Origin: Syngnathus acus
Lineage: Eukaryota > Chordata > Actinopteri > Syngnathiformes > Syngnathidae
NCBI RefSeq assembly: GCF_901709675.1
Contig: NC_051095.1
Span: 26,457,956-26,521,955 of the forward strand
DNA: 64,000 nt
Direction of reading: 5' to 3'
A program made the translations under genes and the position numbers. The notes under the pieces were generated by a model. The model saw only the letters and a program-made list of their open reading frames with translations, had not been told where the DNA came from and ran no database searches. Below, piece after piece: positions 20,955 to 31,300 of the stretch (its first letter is position 1; every line of letters begins with the position of its first letter).

Positions 20955-21659
20955 AATAGACGTAGAGATGTTCAAATGTCCACTAGCTACTAGCGCGATT
21001 AGCGCTAACCGCGCTAATAGCTATTAGCCATCATTCGAATGTCTACTCTACTCAATAAACGTCTAAAAAACGTTCACATATAGACGTCTAATAGACGTCT
21101 AATAGACGTCTATCCCATAGACGTTTAAAAAACGTTCACATATAAACGTCTAATAGACATCTATCCCGTAGACGTCAATAGTATAGACGTCTAATAGATG
21201 TCTATTAGACGTCTATGCTATAGACGTCGACGGCATATACGTCTATATTTATTACACTTTTAGACCATTTTTAGACGTGTTTTAGCCGAGACGTCTGGGT
21301 AGCATATAGACGTCTATTAGACGTCAAAATGCTCGCAGGGACGGTGTGTGACTAACGATGCACTGGGGCCTAGCTGACTACGGGCAGTAGGTTGGGCACA
21401 CCCTGAACTGGTAGCCAGCCAATGTTAAACATTTTTCAGATGATATTGATGACAATTGCTAAACTGGACCTGCCCTACCACAAAAATTATGATGCATCCT
21501 TTTTTATGCAGAGCACAGAGTCACATCATTGTCAGATGCGACGGGGTGATATCTCTCTGCGGTGCAATGCCCAAATTGGCTCAACGTGGTCTGCCGAAAG
21601 TCCCAGCACGGTAAACTCGACTTGCCCGGGTACAAAAATGAATTTGTGACATTTTGTCA

Positions 21660-22526
21660 CCTGCGTGAAGCTGGCCCCCCACCCCACGCAAAATTTAAGG
21701 AAAATAGTCTGTTTCGTTTGTGCTTCGTTTGTGGCACAAACTTTGTGCTGGTTTGTGCCGTAAAAATTTTCGTTTGTGCTGCAGCGGTTTTTTAGTTATG
21801 AAAGATTATTTTATGGGTCATCCAGAGTTCACCCAGCCCCCTATCTGCTCCAAATGAACCCAAAAGGGTACCGTTTGTTTGTGCTTAGTTTGTGCTGCAA
21901 AAACTTTCGTTTGTGCTGCTACGGTTACGTAGATATTACACATTGAATTTATAGCAAAGATGTCCGTCAGCCCCCCATTTACTTCCAAATGGACCCAAAA
22001 TGGTACCGTTTGTTTGTGCTTCGTTTGTGCTGGTTTGTGCCGCAAAAATCTTTGTTTGTGCTGCTACGGTTTCGTAGATATTACACATTTAATTTATAGC
22101 GATGACGTCACTCAGCCCCCCATTCACTTCCAAATGGACCCAAAATGGTACCGTTCCTTTGTGCTTCGTTTGTGCTGGTTTGTGCCGCAAAAACTTTTGT
22201 TTGTGCTGCTACGGTTTCGTAGATATTACACATTTAATTTATAGCGATGATGTCACTCAGCCCCCCACTTACTTCCAAATGGAATCAAAATGGTACCGTC
22301 CGTTTGTGCTTCGTTTGCGCTGGTTTGTGTCGCAAAATTCTTTGTTTGTGCTGCTACGGTTTCGTAGATATTACACATTTAATTTATAGCGATGACGTCA
22401 CTCAGCCCCACATTTAATTGGGGAAAAAACGTTGGCACAAATGAAATTTTTACGGCACAAACCAGCACAAACGAAGCACAAACGAAACAGACTATTTTAC
22501 CTCAATTTTGCGTGGGGTGGGGGGCC
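21660..22526 (-). repeat. 145-bp minisatellite, array 2, bounded by inverted ends
   Basis: TGGTACCGT-type starts recur at 22001, 22146 and 22291 (145-bp spacing), with one at 21866 in a variant unit. The block begins GGCCCCCCACCCCACGC (21674) and ends with its reverse complement (22509-22526), so the array lies inside a fold-back structure. It is homologous to array 1 at 13520 in the opposite orientation. Confidence 0.88.
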
Positions 22527-23293
22527 TGTCTACCAAAACAGGGCTTTTAGTTTTAGTTTGTTTTAATGTAAGTTTTCATTTTTAAAAGAATTGTGTTTTA
22601 ATTGTGCGCAACATTAAAAGAGCACCATGGTAGGTATGCTATACTAAACAATTCTACAAAATTACCACTCTAAAACCTTTTGATAATACAGGGTAGAATT
22701 TCGCTGTCCACAGACTTTGAATTACAATCAGTGCAATGTATAATAATGCTTATAAAGTCAGATTAAATAAACAAAGGTGTGGCACAGGTGCATGTCCGCC
22801 TCACAGTGATGAAGTCATGGGTTCAATTCCGTCAGTCCCGGCCTTCCTGTGTGGAGTTTGTCTCTTCTCCCTGTGCGGGTTTTCTCCGGGCACTCCAGTT
22901 TCCAAAAACATGCATGGAAAGTCGATTGAGCATTCTAAAATTGTCCTTAGTATGTATGAACGCTGGTTGTTTGTCTATATCTGCCATGCAATTTGCTGGC
23001 ACCCACTTCAGGGTCAGTGACGTGCACTCATAGGAGGCAGGTGAGGCAGTGCCTCACCTTGCCACCAGGGGCAGTAAAGGGCTCAACATGGTTTCCCCAG
23101 CTGTCACCATAAGTTGTTAAAAAATGAATAATATAATAAAACATAATATAATATCTGTCCTGTGGTCTATGCTTTTAATGCAATTTTGGTGTGTTTCCTA
23201 TACATTTGGATCATTTTCATAGTCAAAATAGCTGTATTTCTTGTTCAAATAACAACGGGAGACGAGAATCATGGAGGCTGCGGCAGTGACAGG

Positions 23294-24540
23294 TAGGGAT
23301 GGGCGGATCGATACCAAAATATCGATATATCGATCCAGGCTGCTCATTTTTGAGTATCGATCTCCCTAGCTAAAATATCGATACTTACAATTATTTAATT
23401 ATATTTTCCCTCATTTTTTTCTGCTCCAATTTGACGACTTGCACTCATGCTAGCACTACTTTTCCTTCCGCCTGCTGCACCGGCGTGTCCTGCTCTGCTC
23501 TGCTCCCGCCCCCTTTTCTCACAAGCCAAGCCCTCCTCCTCCGCCTCCCGTTCCAATCCAAACACAAACAAGCATGGCCACGGCGGCGGCCCAGTCCGAA
23601 CGTAAGAGAAGTCTGGTTTGGAGGTATTATATTTTAGTTAATAACAACGAGGCAAGATGTGAAATATGTCACAAAACGATTAAATATTGTGGCAACACCA
23701 CAAACTTAACAAAACATTTAAGTAAAATTCACCCCACGGTTCATGAAGAGCTGCAGTTGAAACGTGCCGCAGACACTAAGGCAGCGACGGAAAACCCTGC
23801 AGCCACACCGAGGCTAAGGTACCAAAGTACCTTAGAAGCAGCGTTTCAGAAAGGCAAGACATATCCAGGTATCAGGTGCCAACCAAAAATCGTAAGCATT
23901 TGTGGTTGATGTGCTATTTGAAGCAATAATTACTGCGCTTTAGTCAGTCATTTATAAATAAAGTTTTCCCCTTTTCAATTTGTGGTCGAACGCCATACGT
24001 TTTATTTGTAACTCCACTTCCTATAAACAACACTAAAGTATTACAATATTAAATGTAAGTATCCAGTGGCTTTACAAATTGATAGTTTTGCTGCTCATGA
24101 CGATTAAGCCCTGCATCTCTGTTGGTACCATGTCTCTTTTTACAATATACTAAAAGACAAAACTTTTTCCCAACAACAGAGAGAGAGAGAAAAAAGTAAA
24201 GAATAGCTCCTTTTAATTAAAGTTATACTATTAATATGCATCTTCCATTAATGTTTTTCTAAAAAGGTTAATAATTCATGTACATGACGTAATACTTTTT
24301 TCTACAAAATTCAATAGATGACTCTCCAAGAGCAAGTATCATTTGCAGTGAAACACCTGCTGTAGTATACAAATGTGCAGGTCAATAGTCACATGTAAGG
24401 CACAAAATATTGATGCAGCATGCCACTGCATTTAAATTGTTTTTTTTGGCGGGAAATTACACTTCCGGTATCGATATCGGATCGATATCGGGTATTTTTG
24501 GGCAGGAAATATCCAAAATCATTGGTATCGCCCATCCCTA
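23294..24540 (+). mobile_element. Inner hAT element with BED zinc-finger ORF
   Basis: Ends TAGGGATGGGCGGATCG and CGCCCATCCCTA, flanked by the exact 8-bp duplication GTGACAGG (23286-23293 and 24541-24548). Subterminal ATCGATAT-type words are present at both ends. Confidence 0.95.
23574..23909 (+). pseudogene. BED zinc-finger N terminus of a hAT transposase, truncated
   Basis: An ATG at 23574 opens a 111-residue frame. Residues about 12-60 form a BED finger with Cys pair CEIC and His pair HLSKIH. After an Ala/Lys-rich linker the frame stops at 23907-23909 without any transposase core. The BED finger binds transposon ends in this family. The element is therefore non-autonomous. Confidence 0.75.
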
Positions 24541-24812
24541 GTGACAGGTTGTGCCGCTCAGGGCGTGCGTGTGAGAGTGTGCACCACTCACACACTGTAC
24601 TGAGCGCGTGCAAACGGCGCGTGCTTGCTTGCAGTCAGCGGGTGAAAATACGAGCCTTGAGGCAGCCAGTACTTTTGCCGCGAAGATGGGGCGATAGTGA
24701 GCCTCCGGCTCATAGTTCACGACACGAGTAAATGCGAGAGTAAATTAAGAAGAAAAACAACCAACAACATTCGGTGCTAACGCGTTGCTATTTGGCTTTG
24801 TTTTCCCTGACA

Positions 24813-25091
24813 ATGGTGGATATAATCTCGAAAATAAGAAAATTTTCAAAACTTGACTTTCAGTCAAAGCAAGAAACCATAAGTAAGGGAAGACCAACGC
24901 CAGATTTGCGAGGATTAAGTCAAACTACGGGCCTCCCGGGACGGACTACAACACGTTCGTTTCAAAAGGATTGGTATTCTAAAAAAGACTGGCTTTGTGG
25001 TTGTGCTGCCAAAAATCGACTTTATTGCTTTCCCTGTCATCGAGATCTTCGTCCAGAAGGACAGGAGAATGGACTTCATTTGCAAGTAAAG
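24813..25091 (+). CDS. First coding exon of a ZMYM1-like hAT transposase (TTF-type zinc finger)
   Basis: An ATG at 24813 starts MVDIISKIRKFSKLDF and continues to a zinc-finger segment (SFQKDWYSKKDWLCGC, then YCFPC), typical of TTF fingers in hAT proteins of the ZMYM1-like group. A splice donor AAAG|GTAAGA follows at 25092. No further exons of this protein are present, so only the N terminus survives. Confidence 0.6.
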
Positions 25092-26003
25092 GTAAGAATA
25101 CTGCAGTGGTGTGTTTAAATGTACAGTGGTGTGTTTAAAATGTTATTACATTTAATCAAGAATGGGATAACAACCATGTATGCATGTAAATCTGACTTGT
25201 GAGTCAGTGCCTTAGTGTCATACAGTACGTTTGTAAATCTGACTCTGTCAGTGCCTCACCAACCCCAACCCTCACCGCACGTCACTGTTCAGGGTGCACT
25301 CCACCTCCAGCACACCTTCGGCCCTTATGAAGATAAAGTCGTTTGAAAAATGGGTGGATAGATGAAATGAAATAAAGCTAGCGCTTGCCAGCTTCTAAAA
25401 TGTATTTGTGGGTTGAATTCCTGTTGAGAAGTATTAAATATGGGTTCACAGTGTACTATTTTATTTAATATATACTGTGTATGTTTTTTTCATATTATAT
25501 GAATCTATGAACTATGAATGAAAGATGCAAGCACGTTTTATCTCGTGTTGTATTTTGGCCTGAGTCAGATAACAAAAGCAGGGATGTCATGCAAGCCTAA
25601 ACCACACGCAAACTTGTCTTCTTCTCTTCCTATCTCATTGTATATAGTCTTTGCATGAACGGCATCACATTACAAGCACAGCAGGAACAGATGGTATTCA
25701 GTTTTATTCATAGTTCTTTATTGATAATAATTTAGCATTTTCTTATATTACTTTATTATTTATATTTACTTTATCTGATTTTGCTTCCAAGTTACATTTA
25801 AAGTTGAATTTTCAAGGAGTTAAAGAATCTTTGTCGTACCAACAACATATTTCGATATGATATAGCTCAAAATATTATACACCCAAGGTCCCAGGTTAGC
25901 CCAGTAAGGCCCAGCAATTGTGAAAATGTAAATATACTAACTACAAAATAAAATAAAACAATAATAAAGAGATGAGGTGCATAAAGCTCAGCAAGTCCCT
26001 CAC

Positions 26004-26119
26004 CTAGGAGTCTATCCAAAGGCGAGTCCCTGCCAGGCTCGTAGTCGCTGTCGCCTGCATCACTGTCCCCACGACCACTATCTTTGAGACTGAATTTATC
26101 CATCTCATTCAGGGCATAT
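26004..26119 (-). CDS. pcdh18: pcdh18 exon 3
   Basis: The minus-strand acceptor CCCACTCAG lies just before 26119 and the donor G|GTGAGG follows 26004. The 116-nt exon completes a split Arg codon, then reads YALNEMDKFSLKDSGRGDSD and DRLL, matching the conserved cytoplasmic segment of PCDH18. It leaves phase 1, which joins exactly to exon 4. As I recall the human protein, it has about a dozen and a half extra residues after LLGEG before AMRLC; here the frame-compatible donor skips them. The intronic sequence beyond the donor also reads LAELYAPH, so a longer variant is conceivable but would lack a donor. Confidence 0.92.
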
Positions 26120-26466
26120 CTGAGTGGGAAAAAAAACCATCTGTTACAATTGTCATGAAACAATGGCTAATTATTCTTATTAAAAACTCTTTGCTACTAA
26201 GAACGAGGGAAACACTTTGAGGGTATTAGTTGATATAAAGGTAATGTAACATTATGCAGCATAATGGTTAAAACCAAACAGAGGTTCCACTGGTAGTCCA
26301 CATTCAATGGATTATGACAGTTGTGTTGTAGGGGTGGAACCTTCAAAACTGTTCGGCTCAACAGTTTAGATTCAGTTTGTCTGCGTGTGATTCATTTGCA
26401 CAACTCATTTTTGTTTTCCTTCCTCATGAGCGCTACGCTATTTGGCGCCACAACTTGTAGGTTTAG

Positions 26467-26780
26467 TGTGAGACTCTCAACGGGATCACCAATATTTGAG
26501 TGATGTTCCAGTTATTTATTATCTTTCTGTGTGTTCACAATTGTCATGGTGATTGTTCTGGTGTTTTTCTAACTAGGCTGTATGTATTTCTTTTGTTAAC
26601 GTTGATTTCTCCGACGGCCCAAAAAGGCACCACCGCGATCGGTTAAAAGAGAGAGAAACGAGAGAGGAGTGAGGTGCGTACATGTAGAAAAGGCGGTTCT
26701 GTATGAGAGAAATTGAAGAGGAATAAAACACCCTTTTGGAAACCAAAACTTGTCCCTCGTCGTGACTCGGAGCCGCAACA
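26467..26780 (+). repeat. 5' LTR of the Gypsy element
   Basis: Starts TGTGAGACTC, ends CCGCAACA. I count two differences from the 3' LTR, both T/C transitions. An AATAAA signal lies near 26724 (GAGGAATAAAACACCC). Confidence 0.95.
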
Positions 26781-26800
26781 TATTTTGGCGAGCCAGCCAG
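26781..26800 (+). promoter_or_regulatory. Putative primer-binding site region
   Basis: Directly after the 5' LTR, TATTTTGGCGAGCCAGCCAG contains the TGG expected to pair with a tRNA 3' CCA. The tRNA was not identified. Confidence 0.5.
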
Positions 26801-26956
26801 GAGACAGGGTTTTGTTTTTGTTCGAGATCAGCGAGAGCTCTGAGTGGGTACATCGTTAGCGGCTAACGTTAGCGCATTGCTACCAACGAATCCCCCCCTG
26901 CTCCAACAATGAACCGGGATCTTCCTGACTAACGGATTACCTCGTGAGTACCGAGG

Positions 26957-28360
26957 ATGGAACAAGAACAGTTAAGAGACCAAGTTACTACCACGCTGTG
27001 TAGGCTAGAAAGGGATCAACTAGTGGGGGTATGTAACTTTCTAAAGGGCTCCAATGTCGACGATACTGGCGAGAACGAGGAAGCCATCAAGAAGATGAGC
27101 CGACGAGACTTGATGAAACTCATTGAAAACAACATTGATGAAGTTGAGCAAAGTCACAAGTCAGTGGAAGTAGTCCAATTCATTGATGAATTGCTGCTGT
27201 TTATTAAAGACACCGTGTGGGAAGGTGACGCTCGCGAGAGGAGCACTGTTTACCACCCCACTGATGTGACGCGCAACTACGAGGAGCTGCGGGTAGAGAT
27301 ACAAGCATTGCAGGAGAAACTTAAAATGGTGGACATATCATCAGCCGTGAGCCAAAGCCCATCACCTGCCAAAATATCGGAGGTGACTATTCGCAGGGAG
27401 TTTCGCATCTGTGGCCAAATAGGTGAAGGCGGGCAGCGCGAAAGGCTGTCCTATACCAACTTGCTCCATCAAATGGAACACGGACTTCGTAAAGGCCACA
27501 GCGAATCAGAAGTGCTTGAAGCGGTTATAAGAGCTATTTGCCCAGGGCTTAAACTCAGAGACATGCTTGAATTAAAGACTGATATAACCCTTTCTCAGTT
27601 AAAAACAATACTAAGAGGACATTATAGAGAAGATGATACATCCGACTTGTATCAAAAATTGATCAACCTTTCCCAGGAGCCCAAAGAATCGCCCCAGGAC
27701 TTTCTATTCAGGGCCATTGAGCTCAAAGATCGGCTCCTGTATGCATCCAAAGGGGAACCAGCTGAACACTACAATGCAGACCTGGTCAAGAAGAAATTTT
27801 TGAGATCGGTGGGCACAGGACTACTGAATGACAACATTAAATTCCAGATGAAACCACTTCTTGATAAGTTGGAGGTAACAGATGAAAGACTGATCGAAAG
27901 GCTCAATGAGGCAGCTAACCTTGAAGCCGAGCGGCTAAACAAGCTAAGGAGGAGCGGCATCAAGCAACCTAGAATTAATGAGCTGCAAACTTCGGATGAA
28001 CGGCACGGCGGCGTGCACACAACTCCATCCCAGGACACAGCAGTAGTGAAGGAGAAGGTCAAGATGGCTGCAGCTCCACCGGAAGTACAGGCCATGGTCG
28101 CTGAATTAAAAACTGAAGTTGCAGAGATGAAACAAATGGTGCTTAATTCCTTGAATGCCGGCAAGTTCCAGCCCGCCAGGAAACCAACATACAACACCCA
28201 ACGGAGGAGAGGCTGCAGAACCTGCCAGGACAACGGCGAGGGAGACAATTGCACCCACTGCTTCAAGTGTGGCCAGGCGGGTCACATATCCAGAGGATGC
28301 CGAGCTCCACCTCTACGTCAGGGAAACGCCAGAGGGCCGCTGTCATGGGACCAGCAGTGA
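26957..28360 (+). CDS. gag: Gypsy element Gag (capsid and nucleocapsid)
   Basis: A 467-codon frame from an ATG 176 bp after the 5' LTR to the TGA at 28358-28360. The N-terminal half is charged and helical; the middle carries a capsid-like region ([42 protein letters not shown]) that resembles Gag-like domains of the PNMA/Gypsy type. A Lys/Glu coiled-coil-like stretch follows at about residues 375-400. The C terminus has a CCHC zinc knuckle at residues 435-448 ([14 protein letters not shown]), preceded by two further cysteine pairs. Gag would form the particle and bind genomic RNA. It overlaps pol, and the GGGAAAC heptamer at 28321 lies in its last 13 codons. No internal stop. Confidence 0.93.
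   Translation: MEQEQLRDQVTTTLCRLERDQLVGVCNFLKGSNVDDTGENEEAIKKMSRRDLMKLIENNIDEVEQSHKSVEVVQFIDELLLFIKDTVWEGDARERSTVYHPTDVTRNYEELRVEIQALQEKLKMVDISSAVSQSPSPAKISEVTIRREFRICGQIGEGGQRERLSYTNLLHQMEHGLRKGHSESEVLEAVIRAICPGLKLRDMLELKTDITLSQLKTILRGHYREDDTSDLYQKLINLSQEPKESPQDFLFRAIELKDRLLYASKGEPAEHYNADLVKKKFLRSVGTGLLNDNIKFQMKPLLDKLEVTDERLIERLNEAANLEAERLNKLRRSGIKQPRINELQTSDERHGGVHTTPSQDTAVVKEKVKMAAAPPEVQAMVAELKTEVAEMKQMVLNSLNAGKFQPARKPTYNTQRRRGCRTCQDNGEGDNCTHCFKCGQAGHISRGCRAPPLRQGNARGPLSWDQQ
28321..28327 (+). promoter_or_regulatory. -1 programmed ribosomal frameshift heptamer GGGAAAC
   Basis: In the gag frame the codons are CAG, GGA, AAC, so the heptamer reads G_GGA_AAC, the canonical X_XXY_YYZ arrangement. 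Shifting one base back gives GGG AAA and enters the pol frame exactly. The gag stop follows 30 nt later. A possible H-type pseudoknot lies downstream: GCTG 28339-28342 with CAGC 28352-28355, and GGGAC 28347-28351 with GTCCC 28380-28384. The stems are short and need folding to judge. Confidence 0.85.
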
Positions 28361-31300
28361 CCCAGCCAACTCATCAGGAGTCCCGCTACTGCCACCAGTG
28401 TCGACGAGAGGAACGAGGTGACACGCTGCTCCAGACCTGCGCAAGCTGCTCATCTGCCTCGTACTGTTCCAAAGCCTGTCAGACTCAACACTGGCCGGAA
28501 CACAAACACATCTGCACCGCGGTAAGAATGGTGGATCACCATTTGAGTGAGAAGCGAGAAAAAGGGTGGTCATCACACATGGGTAAACTTGATATTTTTC
28601 CAAATAAGCAAGGGAGAAAACTTGTTAAATTAATTGGTAGACGTAGGATGGTCAAGTGTACTTTTGATAATGTACCAGTTACAGCCCTGTGGGATACAGG
28701 CGCACAAGCTACGGTGATAAATGAGAAATGGAGAAAGGAACACTTGCCTTATACCACAATTCGAGGGATTGAGGAACTATTGGGACCAGAACCTCTAAAT
28801 GGACTGGCCGCAAATCAGACTAAAATACCATTTATTGGGTGGGTTCCTGTTGAGTTTAAAATAACGGGCACAGAAGCTTCAAGTTCTGGCTTGTTAGTGC
28901 CTGTCCTCGTGTCCAGCGACCACAATGTGGCTCAGAGCCCTATCATAGGGTTCAATGTGATCGAGGAAGTCATTAATGAGCACGTGAAACAAGGCTCAAA
29001 CGAGAGTGAATGTACAGCTAACATTGTGAGTGATGCTTTTGACATGGACACGGTCTCCGCTAAGACTGTTATCCATTTGTTGCATACACACCACGCAGTC
29101 AACGAGGAGATTCAGGTTAAAACGGGAAGAAGTAAAATTGTCTTAGGTCCAAATGAAACTACCACTGTTCGCTGTCGCACGCATATACAGGTTGATGAAG
29201 ATATTGCTATGCTGTTTTGCCCAGAGTCCAACCAGAGTTTGCCTGAAGGATTGTTTATACAAGAAGTACTGTTTAAGGCAAAGAGAGGCAACTCAACCAC
29301 GGTCCCAGTACCCATCACTAATACCTCGAGTCATAATATCACTCTGTATCCACGTATTAATGTGGGACATGTTGAAGGGGTCAAGGATATATATCCAGCA
29401 GCCCTACCGCTTGCGAGCAAGCCAAAAATGGATGAAAACGAGGCAGACCTCAAAAGTTCATCATCTTCTCCCCGTAACGCGAGTGAAAGTTGGGACCCCC
29501 CGTTAATGCTAGACCATCTAACTAATGAGCAGCAACAGGTAGTGAGGAAAATGCTCCGCGAAGAGTGCAAGGCCTTTGCTCGAGATGAAAATGATGTTGG
29601 CAGCATTCCGACTCTCCGCATGCATATTTCCCTTCACGACCATACCCCGGTCCAGAAAACATACATTAGTGTGCCAAAACCCCTACACCAGGAGGTAAAA
29701 GAGTATCTGCAAGATTTAATCAACCGGGGTTGGGTCATGAAATCCAAGTCACCGTACTCTTCACCAATAGTGTGTGTAAGAAAGAAATCGGGAGAGCTTA
29801 GACTCTGTGTAGACTACCGCGAACTTAATCGCAAGTCAGTACCGGACAGACACCCTATTCCCAGAATACAAGACATGCTTGATACCTTGACGGGTAGTTC
29901 ATGGTTTACAGTGCTTGATCAAGGGAAAGCATATCACCAAGGGTTCTTGGATGAAGAAAGTCAGCCACTCACAGCATTCATCACGCCTTGGGGTCTGTAC
30001 CAGTGGGTACGGATCCCATTTGGCCTTAGTTCTGCCCCGGCCGAATTCCAGAGAAGCATGGAGGAATGTCTGTGGGGGTTGCGAGATGACATTTGCCTAC
30101 CCTACCTTGATGACAACTTAGTTCACAGTAAGTCGTTTCAGGACCATGTTGAACACGTGAGGGCAGTTTTGCAACGGTACCAGAAGCATGGTGTCAAACT
30201 AAGTGCTAGGAAATGTGAACTTTTCAAGCCTAAAGTCAGGTTTTTGGGCAGGATTGTGTCGAAAGAAGGTCATAGTATGGATCCCGCAGAAATTGCTCCC
30301 GTGATGGCACTAAAAGATAGGCAGCCCTGTAATGTGGGCGAGGTGAGGCAAATTTTGGGCTTTCTCTCCTACTACAGGCCATATATAGAAGACTTTTCAC
30401 GCATTGCCAAACCTTTGTACGAACTCCCAGCAGCGCCATCAACCACTTCCAATGTGCCCCAAAACCCAAAGCGCCAGAAGGAAAGAGGAAAGGGGAAAAA
30501 CAAACACAGTCGAGGACAGTTGTCATCCTCTGTCTCGATTACATGGACAGACACTCACCATCAGGCTCTGTGTTATCTGGTTGACAAACTGTCTAGTCCT
30601 CCTATCCTAAATTACCCAGACTTGAATCATCCGTTTGTGCTACACACGGATGCCTCTCAAGCGGGGTTGGGAGCCGTGCTCTATCAGCGAAGCAATGGAA
30701 GATTAAGAGTTATCGCTTATGGATCCAGAACCTTAACACCACCGGAGAAAAATTACCACATGCATGCGGGTAAATTGGAGTTTCTGGCACTGAAGTGGGC
30801 CATCTGTGAGCGCTTTAGGGATTACTTGTTACACGCACCATCTTTTGTGGTCTACACAGACAATAATCCGCTCACCTATGTATTAACAACGGCCAAATTG
30901 AATGCTTCTGGTCAGCGGTGGGTAGCAGAATTGGCAGATTTCAATTTTACCATAAAATACAGACCTGGCAAAACGAATGCAGATGCAGATGGGTTATCGA
31001 GGATGGCCATTGACTTCGAGGACTATATGAGTCATTGTACACAGTCTGTCAACCAGGATGTTGTAACAGCCACCCGACAGGGCATATTGGCACAGCAAGC
31101 GGAACAAACTCCTATCTTCAGCGCAATTTCCTTAGATGTGCTTCAGCAGCAAACAGGAGCTGAGGGACTGCTACATACTGTTCAGCCATTGACCAGAGAA
31201 GAGATTTGCGCTGCTCAGCGGCAGGACGCTGTAATAGGTCAAATATATAGTCACTTGCAGAAAAAAAGGAGACCGTTAGCATATGAGCTGAAAGCTGAGA

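Larger units (their letters stand above)
18222..21340. mobile_element. Unclassified ~3.1-kb element with TAGACGTCTA palindrome arrays at both ends
   Basis: The left end starts CCCTGTCAGCC, then repeated TAGACGTCTA and GTCTATGTATAGAC palindromes. The right end (about 20955-21340) is dense in AGACGTCTAATAGACGTCTA-type words and finishes GCTCGCAGGG. Reversed, it starts CCCTGCGAGC, so the two ends are inverted. Between them lie a promoter-like region, a short coding exon at 18912, a Tigger-like insertion and a terminal-exon-like frame at 20046. I cannot assign a superfamily, and no clear target duplication is visible. Confidence 0.6.
23015..25287 (+). mobile_element. Outer hAT element with TTF-type zinc-finger exon
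   Basis: Exact 11-bp inverted ends CAGTGACGTGC and GCACGTCACTG, flanked by the exact 8-bp duplication TTCAGGGT (23007-23014 and 25288-25295). A second hAT element lies inside it at 23294-24540. Confidence 0.93.
22776..25363 (+). mobile_element. tRNA-derived SINE (second family), split by nested hAT elements
   Basis: The head (22776-23014) matches the SINE at 41158 (CATGTCCGCCTCACAG, GTGTGGAGTTTG, CTCCGGGCACTCC). The tail resumes at 25288 and ends with a TGGGTGGATAGATG run. The hAT pair at 23015-25287 sits between them with a target duplication made of SINE sequence. Confidence 0.82.
15789..26003 (-). other. pcdh18: pcdh18 intron 3
   Basis: About 10.2 kb between the donor at 26003-26002 (GTGAGG) and the acceptor before 15788. 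It is filled with transposons listed separately. Stretches 15933-16574, 17024-17470, 17784-18221 and 25364-26003 show no coding sequence or element that I can name. Confidence 0.85.

Noticed and set aside
18222-21340. CACTA (EnSpm) assignment for the palindrome-flanked element
   Set aside because: The ends are CCCTG rather than CACTA/G and no 3-bp target duplication is visible, so it is left unclassified.
27769-28266. 165-codon minus-strand frame
   Set aside because: Antisense shadow of gag.
28249-28320. ATG at 28249 as the start of a separate pol protein
   Set aside because: It lies in the gag zinc-knuckle codons and its first residues have no domain; the GGGAAAC heptamer explains pol expression better.
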